This document shows positions 7,002 through 14,267 of a stretch of 18,853 nucleotides of DNA, one piece after another. The DNA comes from Pleionea sp052032335 (GTDB taxonomy: Bacteria; Pseudomonadota; Gammaproteobacteria; Enterobacterales; Kangiellaceae). The stretch is from positions 1-18,853 of the forward strand of contig JBPEWV010000124.1 of assembly GCA_052032335.1 (NCBI GenBank). The letters are read 5' to 3'. A model generated the notes under the pieces. It did not search any database. It saw only the letters and a program-made list of their open reading frames with translations, and was not told where the DNA came from. Both the position numbers and the translations under genes were made by a program. The first letter of the stretch is position 1. Each line of letters begins with the position of its first letter.

Positions 7002-7295
7002 TTAATTATTTTGAATGCTCTCGTTTACCCTGTCGCGCAATTCTTTACCCGGCTTAAAATGCGGAACGTACTTGCCTGCCAAAGTCACCGCATCGCCAGT
7101 TTTAGGGTTACGACCAGTTCTTGGGGCTCTAAAATGCAACGAAAAGCTACCAAAGCCTCGTATCTCGATGCGCTCTCCTCGAGCCAGTGCCTGCGCCATA
7201 TGTTCGAGCAGGCTTTTAACCACCAACTCAACATCTTTTGCCGACAATTGCGTCTGGTGAGTCGCCAAACGTTCGATTAATTCAGATTTGGTCAT
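7002..7295 (-). CDS. ihfB: Integration host factor subunit beta
   Basis: IhfB pairs with IhfA in the nucleoid protein IHF, which bends DNA sharply at specific sites during transcription, replication and recombination. The 97-residue protein begins MTKSELIERL and keeps the HU/IHF fold. RIEIRGFGSFSL is followed by the DNA-intercalating arm RAPRTGRNPKTGD and by VPHFKPGKELRDRVN. The length equals the family norm (94-100). It lies downstream of rpsA, as in most gammaproteobacteria, but a strong terminator separates them (7368-7405), so it likely has its own promoter in the AT-rich 7296-7367 gap. No convincing -35/-10 pair could be assigned there. Confidence 0.96.
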   Translation of the reverse strand: MTKSELIERLATHQTQLSAKDVELVVKSLLEHMAQALARGERIEIRGFGSFSLHFRAPRTGRNPKTGDAVTLAGKYVPHFKPGKELRDRVNESIQNN

Positions 7296-7367
7296 GGATA
7301 AACCCGTTTTCCTTGTTATTCAAAAGGTTATATATATTTAAAATAGTACAAAACGGGGGCAGAGATC

Positions 7368-7405
7368 AAAAAAAAATGCACTTAATCAAAGGATTAAGTG
7401 CATTT
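7368..7405 (-). terminator. Rho-independent terminator of rpsA
   Basis: A perfect 14-bp stem (7374-7387 with 7392-7405) encloses a 4-base loop, followed on the minus strand by nine T (7376-7368). It begins about 20 bases after the rpsA stop and is the strongest terminator in the window. Confidence 0.93.
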
Positions 7406-7426
7406 AATCTCATTAAGAGGTGTTTT

Positions 7427-9109
7427 TTAGGCGTCTTGTTGATCCATTTTCTCTTTCAACAGGTCACCCAGAGTCGCTGGACCGCTGTCTTCAGTCTGTT
7501 CTTTACTGAATTCTTTGATCGCCTGCTGCTCTTCCGCATGATCTTTTGCTTTGATCGACAAGTTAATCACACGGTTTTTGCGGTCAACGCCGATGAACTT
7601 AGCTTCAACATCATCGCCAACATTCAAATGCTTTGATGCGTCTTCAACCCGCTCTGCGCTGATTTCAGAAGCTCTCAAGTAGCCTTCTACATTCTCAGAC
7701 AGTTCGATTTTCGCGCCTTTGGCATCAACTTCGGTGACTTTACCGTTAACGATAGAGCCTTTAGAGTTTGACGACATGAAGCCTGAGAAAGGATCTTCGT
7801 CAACCTGCTTGATACCTAAAGAGATACGCTCGCGCTCAGCGTCAACGGCCAGTACAACCGCTTCAACTTCGTCGCCTTTCTTGAAGTCACGTACCGCTTC
7901 TTCGCCTGGCAAGCTCCACGAGATATCAGACAAGTGAACAAGACCGTCAATACCGCCGTCAAGACCAATGAAAATACCGAAGTCTGTAATTGACTTGATT
8001 TTGCCAGAAACACGGTCGTTCTTGTCGTGCTTGGACGCAAATTCGTTCCAAGGATTAACTTTACACTGCTTGATACCCAGTGAAATACGACGACGCTCTT
8101 CATCGATATCCAATACCAATACTTCAACTTCGTCGCCCAGGCTAACTACTTTGCTTGGGTGAATGTTCTTGTTGGTCCAATCCATTTCAGAAACGTGAAC
8201 CAGACCTTCAACGCCTTCTTCGATCTCAACGAAGCAACCGTAATCGGTTAAGTTGGTCACACGACCGAAGATGCGAGCACCTTCTGGGTAACGACGTGCG
8301 ATATCAACCCATGGATCTTCGCCCAATTGCTTAAGACCCAATGAAACACGCTGCTTGTCTTTGTCAAACTTAAGAACTTTAACGTTAATTTCGTCGCCAA
8401 CCTGAACAATTTCAGATGGATGCTTAACACGCTTCCAGGACATATCAGTGATATGCAACAGACCGTCAACGCCACCCAAATCAACGAACGCACCGTAATC
8501 AGTCAGGTTCTTAACGATACCTTTAACTTCGGCGCCTTCATTCAGCTTAGCCAATAATTCTTCGCGCTCAGCGCTGTTTTCGTCTTCGATCACACTTCGA
8601 CGAGAAACAACCACGTTGTTACGCTTTTGATCCAGCTTGATTACTTTGAATTCAAGCTCTTTGTTTTCAAGGTGTGTTGTGTCACGTAGCGGACGAACAT
8701 CAACCAATGAACCGGGCAAGAACGCACGAATTTTATTAATTTCAACTGTGAAACCACCTTTAACTTTACCAGTGATTACACCGTGAACTTTTTCGCCAGC
8801 TTCGTGAGCTTTCTCAAGTTCTTTCCACGTTTCGAAACGCTTGGCGCGCTCACGAGATAAACGAGTTTCACCGAAGCCATCTTCAACGGCGTCGAGTGCG
8901 ACTTCAACTTCATCACCAACCTCAACTTCTAACTCACCAGCGGAGTTAGTAAACTGGTCTCGAGGGATAACACCTTCGGACTTAAGGCCAGCATTTACTG
9001 TTACCATTTCGCTGTCGATAGCAACAACAGTACCAGTGACAATTGCGCCTGGGCGCATTTCTACTTCTTGAAGACTCTGTTCAAATAGTTCTGCGAAATT
9101 TTCGCTCAT
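7427..9109 (-). CDS. rpsA: 30S ribosomal protein S1
   Basis: S1 binds mRNA leaders and helps the 30S subunit start translation, especially on structured or poorly marked messages. Starting at ATG 9109 the protein has 560 residues (E. coli: 557) and begins MSENFAELFEQ, matching the family start. An in-frame ATG at 9208 would add 33 unrelated residues and is rejected. Six S1 (OB-fold) repeats can be followed. Repeats 3-6 show the typical GxVxxxxDYGxFV-type pattern (for example LTDYGAFVDLGG, LTDYGCFVEIEE, ITDFGIFIGLDG) and the DxxxxRxSLGxKQ ending. The ribosome site (CAGGT) is weak, as is usual for the autoregulated rpsA. It follows cmk, a conserved pair, with a 141-base leader. Confidence 0.97.
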   Translation of the reverse strand: MSENFAELFEQSLQEVEMRPGAIVTGTVVAIDSEMVTVNAGLKSEGVIPRDQFTNSAGELEVEVGDEVEVALDAVEDGFGETRLSRERAKRFETWKELEKAHEAGEKVHGVITGKVKGGFTVEINKIRAFLPGSLVDVRPLRDTTHLENKELEFKVIKLDQKRNNVVVSRRSVIEDENSAEREELLAKLNEGAEVKGIVKNLTDYGAFVDLGGVDGLLHITDMSWKRVKHPSEIVQVGDEINVKVLKFDKDKQRVSLGLKQLGEDPWVDIARRYPEGARIFGRVTNLTDYGCFVEIEEGVEGLVHVSEMDWTNKNIHPSKVVSLGDEVEVLVLDIDEERRRISLGIKQCKVNPWNEFASKHDKNDRVSGKIKSITDFGIFIGLDGGIDGLVHLSDISWSLPGEEAVRDFKKGDEVEAVVLAVDAERERISLGIKQVDEDPFSGFMSSNSKGSIVNGKVTEVDAKGAKIELSENVEGYLRASEISAERVEDASKHLNVGDDVEAKFIGVDRKNRVINLSIKAKDHAEEQQAIKEFSKEQTEDSGPATLGDLLKEKMDQQDA

Positions 9110-9130
9110 TACCTGATTCCTAGATTGTTT

Positions 9131-9148
9131 AGCCAAATATTTATGGCT
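9131..9148 (-). promoter_or_regulatory. Hairpin in rpsA leader, possible autoregulatory element
   Basis: AGCCA and TGGCT form a 5-bp stem with an AT-rich 8-base loop, 22-39 bases upstream of the rpsA ATG. In E. coli, rpsA leader hairpins take part in S1 autoregulation. The hairpin is seen; the role is inferred by position. Confidence 0.35.
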
Positions 9149-9250
9149 TTGTTTCGTCCAGTAATTCGATTCCTGAAAAACCGGGTCTGTTAAAAAACTC
9201 ACTTTCATCCTTGCAGCGAGTACCGTAAAGCATTAAATTATCTCAAAAGC

Positions 9251-9940
9251 TCAACCATTCTCATCAAGCTTTTTTGTCGCATATTCAAGCACTTGCGCGA
9301 AAACTTGGTCGATAGAATAATTCGAGCTATCAACTACAAAAGCACCCGCCGCGGGTACCAGTGGGGCCACGGTTCGAGTGCGGTCACGCTCATCGCGTGC
9401 TTTTATGCTTTCTAAAAGGGCCGCTAGACTAGCATCTATCCCCTTTTCTTTCAACTGATTATAGCGTCTTTGGGCCCGGGTTTCAGCGCTCGCGGTGAGG
9501 AAAATTTTTGCTTCGGCGTCAGGGAAAACAACGGTTCCCATGTCACGACCGTCGGCAATTAATCCGGGCGGTTTTCTGAAATCTTTCTGTTTTTGTAACA
9601 AGGCCTCACGAACCTCGGGGATAGAAGCGACCTCACTGGCGCGTTGACCCGCTTCATCCGTTCGTATTAAATCACCAACCGCTTCATCACCCAGATAAGC
9701 AATAACTTCACCGGTGGAAGGCTCTGTCTTAAAGCTAAGCGGCATGGAACGTGCGAGATCAACCAGTTCCTTAATTTGGTTCGACTGGATATTTGCTCGT
9801 TGCGAGGCAAGCCCCAGAACTCGATAAATAGCCCCACTGTCGAGAATAGGCCAGTTCATCGCTCGCGCTAAGCGAAATGCAATGGTGCCCTTACCCGATC
9901 CCGAGGGACCGTCGATTGTAATAACCGGAGAATTTGACAT
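9251..9940 (-). CDS. cmk: Cytidylate kinase
   Basis: The enzyme phosphorylates CMP and dCMP to the diphosphates in the cytoplasm. It has 229 residues (E. coli: 227). The P-loop GPSGSGKGT spans 11-19, followed by LDSGAIYRVLGL (substrate site), ADGRDMGTVVFPDA and the lid region SAETRAQRRYNQL...ARDERDRTR with its arginines. The ATG at 9940 has GGTGGG 4-9 bases upstream. Upstream, toward serC, lies a heptanucleotide repeat array rather than the aroA-type gene that precedes cmk in Pseudomonas and E. coli. Confidence 0.97.
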   Translation of the reverse strand: MSNSPVITIDGPSGSGKGTIAFRLARAMNWPILDSGAIYRVLGLASQRANIQSNQIKELVDLARSMPLSFKTEPSTGEVIAYLGDEAVGDLIRTDEAGQRASEVASIPEVREALLQKQKDFRKPPGLIADGRDMGTVVFPDAEAKIFLTASAETRAQRRYNQLKEKGIDASLAALLESIKARDERDRTRTVAPLVPAAGAFVVDSSNYSIDQVFAQVLEYATKKLDENG

Positions 9941-10018
9941 TTTCCCACCAGAATTTGAAAAGTGGCGCTATTTTAGACAAATACAGATAAAAGACAAGCG
10001 GTGACTCACAGGCAAATC

Positions 10019-10086
10019 GTTGCTAGTTGCTAGTTGCGAAACTCGTTACTCGAAACTCGTTACTCATTTCTCGCCTCTCGAAACTA
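10019..10086. repeat. Heptanucleotide tandem repeat array between serC and cmk
   Basis: Reading the plus strand, there are two copies of GTTGCTA and a partial GTTGC (10019-10037). Seven consecutive 7-mers follow: GAAACTC, GTTACTC, GAAACTC, GTTACTC, ATTTCTC, GCCTCTC, GAAACTA (10038-10086). The four central units make an exact 14-base duplication (10038-10051 and 10052-10065). The last unit contains the serC stop codon (TAG on the minus strand, 10086-10084). No ORF or terminator fold explains it. Confidence 0.9.
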
Positions 10087-11172
10087 TGCCTTTCGCTGAA
10101 ATTCCCGCATAAACTCAATCAACGCACGCACGCCGTCTATGGGCATTGCGTTATATAGGCTTGCGCGCATTCCTCCGACGCTCCGGTGCCCTTTTAAATG
10201 GGTCAAGCCACAAGACTCTGCCTGAGTTAAGAATTGCTCATTCAAAGCATCATCCGCTAGCGTAAATGGGATATTCATTCGTGAACGATTTTTGGGAGAT
10301 ATCGGGTTGGCGTAAAACTCGCTTTGGTCGATAAAATCATACAACAAAGCAGCTCGTTCATCGGCTCGCTTTGCCATCTCCGAGACACCACCTTGATGTT
10401 TGATCCAGTCGAAAACCAGGCCCGCCAGGTACCAGGAGTAAGTGGGCGGTGTATTGAACATGCTGGCGTTTTCGGCAAGCACTTTGTATTGCATCAAACT
10501 GGGAACTTGTTGAGCCAGTTCACGCTCCAGTAGATCTTCACGAATAATTACTATGGAGAGACCTGCAGGGCCAATATTTTTTTGTGCACCGGCATAAATC
10601 AAAGCGTAATCCTCGACATTAATTGGTCGAGACAAAATGTTCGAAGACATATCGGCAACAAGCTTGCCTTTGGCTAGATTCGGTGTGTCCGGAAACTCAA
10701 CGCCGCCGATGGTTTCATTCGGTGTAAAGTGCAGGTAATCGAACGACTCCGGCAATGTCCACTGTGATTCAGCGGCAATCGAAACCAAACCATTGTGTTG
10801 TTCCAAAGCAGAAACCACAGAGACCTCGCCAAACTTCCTCGCTTCGGCAATGGCTTTTTTCCCCCAAATGCCAGTTTCAACGTAAACCGCCTTAGACTGC
10901 AGTAAATTCATCGGCACGGAAGCGAACTGAAACGATGCTCCACCGGCAGTAAACAGAACCCGATAATGTTCTGGGATCGACAATAGCTCGCGCAGATCCG
11001 ACTCTGCCTGCTCAGCTATGAAAGAAAAGTTTTTTCCACGATGACTGAAATCCATCACCGACAATCCAGTACCGTGCCAGTCAAGAAACTCTCGCTGCGC
11101 GGTCTCCATCACTTCTTTTGGCAACATAGCCGGACCGGCACTAAAGTTAAAGGGAGGCCAATGTTTTTGCAT
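10084..11172 (-). CDS. serC: Phosphoserine aminotransferase
   Basis: SerC makes 3-phosphoserine from 3-phosphohydroxypyruvate with glutamate, in serine synthesis. It also acts on the corresponding intermediate of pyridoxal phosphate synthesis. The 362-residue PLP enzyme has FNFSAGPAMLP at the N-terminus, the FTAGGASFQFA region, the PLP-lysine motif YAGAQKNIGPAGL (lysine near 198) and HRSVGGMRASLYNA near the C-terminus. It sits downstream of gyrA, as in Pseudomonas, but behind a terminator (11207-11232). Only 35 bases separate that hairpin from the ATG, with a poor ribosome site. Expression may rely on readthrough or on a promoter overlapping the hairpin. The stop codon falls within the repeat array. 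Confidence 0.97.
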   Translation of the reverse strand: MQKHWPPFNFSAGPAMLPKEVMETAQREFLDWHGTGLSVMDFSHRGKNFSFIAEQAESDLRELLSIPEHYRVLFTAGGASFQFASVPMNLLQSKAVYVETGIWGKKAIAEARKFGEVSVVSALEQHNGLVSIAAESQWTLPESFDYLHFTPNETIGGVEFPDTPNLAKGKLVADMSSNILSRPINVEDYALIYAGAQKNIGPAGLSIVIIREDLLERELAQQVPSLMQYKVLAENASMFNTPPTYSWYLAGLVFDWIKHQGGVSEMAKRADERAALLYDFIDQSEFYANPISPKNRSRMNIPFTLADDALNEQFLTQAESCGLTHLKGHRSVGGMRASLYNAMPIDGVRALIEFMREFQRKA

Positions 11173-11204
11173 CGTTCATCAACTCTGAAAATATTAAATT
11201 TGAT

Positions 11205-11234
11205 ACAAAAAGAGCCGTAAAAACGGCTCTTTGT
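11205..11234 (-). terminator. Rho-independent terminator of gyrA
   Basis: A 10-bp stem AAGAGCCGT/ACGGCTCTT, extended by a further A-T pair and with an AAAA loop (11209-11218 with 11223-11232), is followed on the minus strand by five T, then G and T. It separates gyrA from serC. Confidence 0.85.
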
Positions 11235-11304
11235 TTAAGTCTTTAAACCGGATTTTCTCATTAAAACATCAGCATTAAAAAGAAAAACCGGTTATGACGA
11301 CACA

Positions 11305-13959
11305 TTACTCTTGGTCGGAGCTCTCATCGGAATCCGAAGCGTCTGGAGTATCGGATGGCTTGCTTGCCTCCGCTGCCACACCGTCCGCTTCAGAGACTGT
11401 ATCGGCATCATCCAGACTTTCTTCATCTTCTTCCAGTTCTTCGATGCGCTCCATACCAACCAGCGAATCACCTTCATCCAGACGAATCAGACGCACACCT
11501 TGAGTATTACGTCCCATTACCCGTAACTCATCGACTCGAGTACGAACCAGAGTCGCATTGCCGGTGATCAACATTATCTCATTGCCATCACAGCAGTGAA
11601 CCGCGCTAATCACTTTTCCGTTACGTTCGCTGGCAACAATTGAAATGACGCCCTGACCACCACGACCGCGCACCGGATGGTCATCCATTGCGGTACGTTT
11701 ACCGTAGCCATTTTCTGTTGCTGTCAATACTTCACCTTCGTCAGATGCTTTCACCAGTGAGACCACGCGCTGATCGTCCTGCAGTCGCATACCACGAACC
11801 CCTCGCGCGGTGCGGCCCATTGCACGGACATCCTGCTCACTAAAGCGGATGACTTTACCAGCATCACTGAACAACATTAACTGGTCATCGCCTTCAGTAA
11901 TTACGGTACCAATCAAAGCGTCGTCATCGTCGAGACTGACTGCAATGATTCCGCCTTTACGCGGACGAGAGAATTGCTCCAGTGACGTCTTCTTAACGGT
12001 CCCCGACGACATCGCCATAAAGACGTATTTGTCTTCATCGTAGCCGTCGACCGGCAGAATAGACTGAATTCGCTCATCTGGATCCAAAGGCAACACATTA
12101 ACAATTGGTTTACCGCGCGAACCTCGACCCGCCTGAGGCAACTCGAAGGTTCTCAACCAATACACTTTACCTTTGCTCGAGAAACACAAAATGGTGTCGT
12201 GGGTACTGCACACCGTGAGTTTCTCGATAAAATCTTCATCTTTCATTTTTGTTGCTGACTTACCGCGTCCACCACGGCGCTGCGCCTGATAATCGGCGAG
12301 AGGCTGGTACTTGGCATAACCCTGATGCGACAAAGTGACCACCACGTCTTCTTCAGTGATCAAATCTTCCATCAGCAGATCAGCGCTGCTGTTAGTAATT
12401 TCTGTGCGACGCTCATCACCAAACTCGTCACGAATGGCCACCAGCTCTTCACGGATCACTTCAAGTAAGCGCTCGTTGCTGGACAAAATGGCCAGTAGCT
12501 CGGCTATCTGTGCCAACAGCTCTTGATAATCAGCAATGATTTTCTCGTGTTCCAAACCGGTTAATTTGTGCAACCGTAAATCAAGAATGGCTTGAGCTTG
12601 CTCGGGCGATAAATGATAGCGGCCATCGACCAGACCGTAGGAGGCATCCAGACCTTCCGGGCGACAAGAATCGGTGCCCGCTTTTTCCAGCATATCAACG
12701 ACCTGACCAGGCGCCCACGACTTGGCGACCAACTGCTCTTTTGCCTCAGCCGGACTTGGCGACTGTTTGATTAACTGAATGATTTCATCAATATTTGCCA
12801 GCGCAATGGCCAACCCTTCCAATACATGGGCTTTTTCTCGCGCTTTTCTTAATTCAAAGATGGTACGTCGAGTGACCACTTCGCGGCGATGCTTAATGAA
12901 GGCATCGAGCATATCTTTCAAATTAAAGATCCGCGGCTGGTTATTTTCCAACGCCACCATATTAATGCCAAACACCGTTTGAAGCTGGGTCTGGGAGTAA
13001 AGATTGTTCAATATAACTTCCGACACCTCGCCTTTGCGAAGCTCGATAACCATTCGCATGCCATCTTTGTCGGACTCATCACGCAGACCTGTGATCCCTT
13101 CGATCTTTTTGTCTTTTACCAATTCGGCAATTTTCTCAATCAAACGAGCCTTATTTACCTGATAAGGTAACTCGGTCACAATGATGCTTTCTTTACCCGA
13201 TTTTTCATCGGTCTCGATGTGCGTTAATGCACGGATGTAAATACGTCCGCGACCGGTTCGGTAAGCTTCTAAAATTCCAGCCCGGCCATTGATAATACCC
13301 GCAGTCGGAAAGTCCGGACCGGGGATGTGTTGCATCAACTCGTCCAGCTCAATGTCCGAGTTATCAATCAGTGCCAAACAGCCGTTAATCACTTCGGTCA
13401 GGTTATGCGGCGCTATATTAGTCGCCATACCAACTGCAATCCCTGAAGAACCGTTCACTAAAAGATTCGGGACCCGTGTTGGCAGAACCGTCGGCTCAGA
13501 CTCACTGCCATCGTAGTTCTCTTCGAAATCAACGGTTTCTTTGTCCAAATCGGCCAACAATCGATGCGCCATCTTCGCCATACGAACTTCGGTATAACGC
13601 ATCGCAGCGGGTGAGTCGCCGTCAACCGATCCAAAGTTTCCTTGACCGTCTACCAGCATATAACGCAATGAGAAGGGTTGCGCCATACGGACAATGGTGT
13701 CGTAAACAGCAGTATCACCATGCGGGTGATATTTACCGATCACGTCCCCGACCACACGGGCGGATTTTTTGTACGGTTTATTAAAATCATTGCCCAGTTC
13801 GTTCATCGCGTACAAAACACGACGGTGAACCGGTTTCAGACCATCACGAACATCCGGCAACGCCCGCCCAACAATTACGCTCATTGCGTAGTCGAGATAA
13901 GAGTTCTTCAGTTCGTCTTCAATGTTGATCGGTAGGACTTCTTTTGCAAACTCACCCAT
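11305..13959 (-). CDS. gyrA: DNA gyrase subunit A
   Basis: GyrA is the breakage-reunion subunit of gyrase, which introduces negative supercoils with GyrB. The 884-residue protein has the catalytic tyrosine at 122 (AAMRYTE). The quinolone-determining region is YHPHGDTAVYD (77-87), where position 83 is Thr and Asp87 is present. The GyrA box QRRGGRGK marks the start of the C-terminal DNA-wrapping beta-pinwheel. The extreme C-terminus is a long acidic, Ser-rich tail (ERIEELEEDEESLDD onward), as in E. coli. The ATG at 13959 has only a distant AAGG, a weak ribosome site. It is transcribed from an extended -10 promoter about 65 bases upstream and is ended by its own terminator. It is divergent from mtaD. 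Confidence 0.98.
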   Translation of the reverse strand: MGEFAKEVLPINIEDELKNSYLDYAMSVIVGRALPDVRDGLKPVHRRVLYAMNELGNDFNKPYKKSARVVGDVIGKYHPHGDTAVYDTIVRMAQPFSLRYMLVDGQGNFGSVDGDSPAAMRYTEVRMAKMAHRLLADLDKETVDFEENYDGSESEPTVLPTRVPNLLVNGSSGIAVGMATNIAPHNLTEVINGCLALIDNSDIELDELMQHIPGPDFPTAGIINGRAGILEAYRTGRGRIYIRALTHIETDEKSGKESIIVTELPYQVNKARLIEKIAELVKDKKIEGITGLRDESDKDGMRMVIELRKGEVSEVILNNLYSQTQLQTVFGINMVALENNQPRIFNLKDMLDAFIKHRREVVTRRTIFELRKAREKAHVLEGLAIALANIDEIIQLIKQSPSPAEAKEQLVAKSWAPGQVVDMLEKAGTDSCRPEGLDASYGLVDGRYHLSPEQAQAILDLRLHKLTGLEHEKIIADYQELLAQIAELLAILSSNERLLEVIREELVAIRDEFGDERRTEITNSSADLLMEDLITEEDVVVTLSHQGYAKYQPLADYQAQRRGGRGKSATKMKDEDFIEKLTVCSTHDTILCFSSKGKVYWLRTFELPQAGRGSRGKPIVNVLPLDPDERIQSILPVDGYDEDKYVFMAMSSGTVKKTSLEQFSRPRKGGIIAVSLDDDDALIGTVITEGDDQLMLFSDAGKVIRFSEQDVRAMGRTARGVRGMRLQDDQRVVSLVKASDEGEVLTATENGYGKRTAMDDHPVRGRGGQGVISIVASERNGKVISAVHCCDGNEIMLITGNATLVRTRVDELRVMGRNTQGVRLIRLDEGDSLVGMERIEELEEDEESLDDADTVSEADGVAAEASKPSDTPDASDSDESSDQE

Positions 13960-14025
13960 AAATACAAAAAAACCTTATTATTCAGTTAGTTATTATTTGT
14001 TGACTAATCCTTGCACAAGCCCGTG

Positions 14026-14034
14026 ATTATACCA
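14026..14034 (-). promoter_or_regulatory. Extended -10 promoter of gyrA
   Basis: The minus strand reads TGGTATAAT, a perfect TATAAT with the extended -10 TG. The -35 position (near 14049-14054, GGCACG) is poor, which fits an extended -10 promoter. An AT-rich tract upstream (14055-14075) could act as an UP element. Transcription would start near 14019 and give a leader of about 60 bases. Confidence 0.65.
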
Positions 14035-14202
14035 CGAAACCTTTAATTCGTGCCTTTATTTTTAGCTAAAATAACCTCTCTTGCTGCCTTTTTGAGCAGA
14101 TTGATTATTTTTCCAACAATTCTAATTCTGCAACGGACTGGACAAAGTTTTAACAATAGATTGCAATTTCGAAATTTACCGACACAGACCCACTTTTGCC
14201 AC

Positions 14203-14231
14203 TTAGAGCCAGTCTAATGAAATGCTATACT
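14203..14231 (+). promoter_or_regulatory. Promoter of the mtaD-ubiG-mupP operon
   Basis: TATACT (14226-14231) is preceded by TGC, giving an extended -10. A weak TTAGAG -35 (14203-14208) lies 17 bases upstream. The start codon is 37 bases beyond the -10. Confidence 0.6.
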
Positions 14232-14267
14232 CCGCTCCAAAGTTAACAGAATTATCAGGAACTTACT

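Larger units (their letters stand above)
13960..14267. other. Divergent gyrA / mtaD intergenic region
   Basis: This 308-base AT-rich gap has no credible ORF. It holds an extended -10 promoter for each flanking gene and two perfect 12-base palindromes: TTTTAGCTAAAA (14060-14071), just upstream of the gyrA promoter, and AATTTCGAAATT (14165-14176), upstream of the mtaD promoter. A short dyad, CGTG-N7-CACG (14022-14036), is centred on the gyrA -10. No RNA gene or terminator was recognised. Confidence 0.7.

Noticed and set aside
7327..7351. Possible ihfB promoter TTGTAC with TATAAC.
   Set aside because: The spacer is only 13 bases, too short for a sigma-70 promoter. The AT-rich gap may still hold a promoter, but none can be assigned.
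9107..9208. Longer rpsA start giving 33 extra N-terminal residues.
   Set aside because: The extra segment has no S1 counterpart, AAGG is placed too close to that ATG, and the ATG at 9109 gives the family-standard N-terminus and length.
13476..13935. Plus-strand open frames across gyrA, including ones of 85-102 codons.
   Set aside because: They lie wholly antisense to strongly conserved gyrA codons, lack ribosome sites and resemble no known family.
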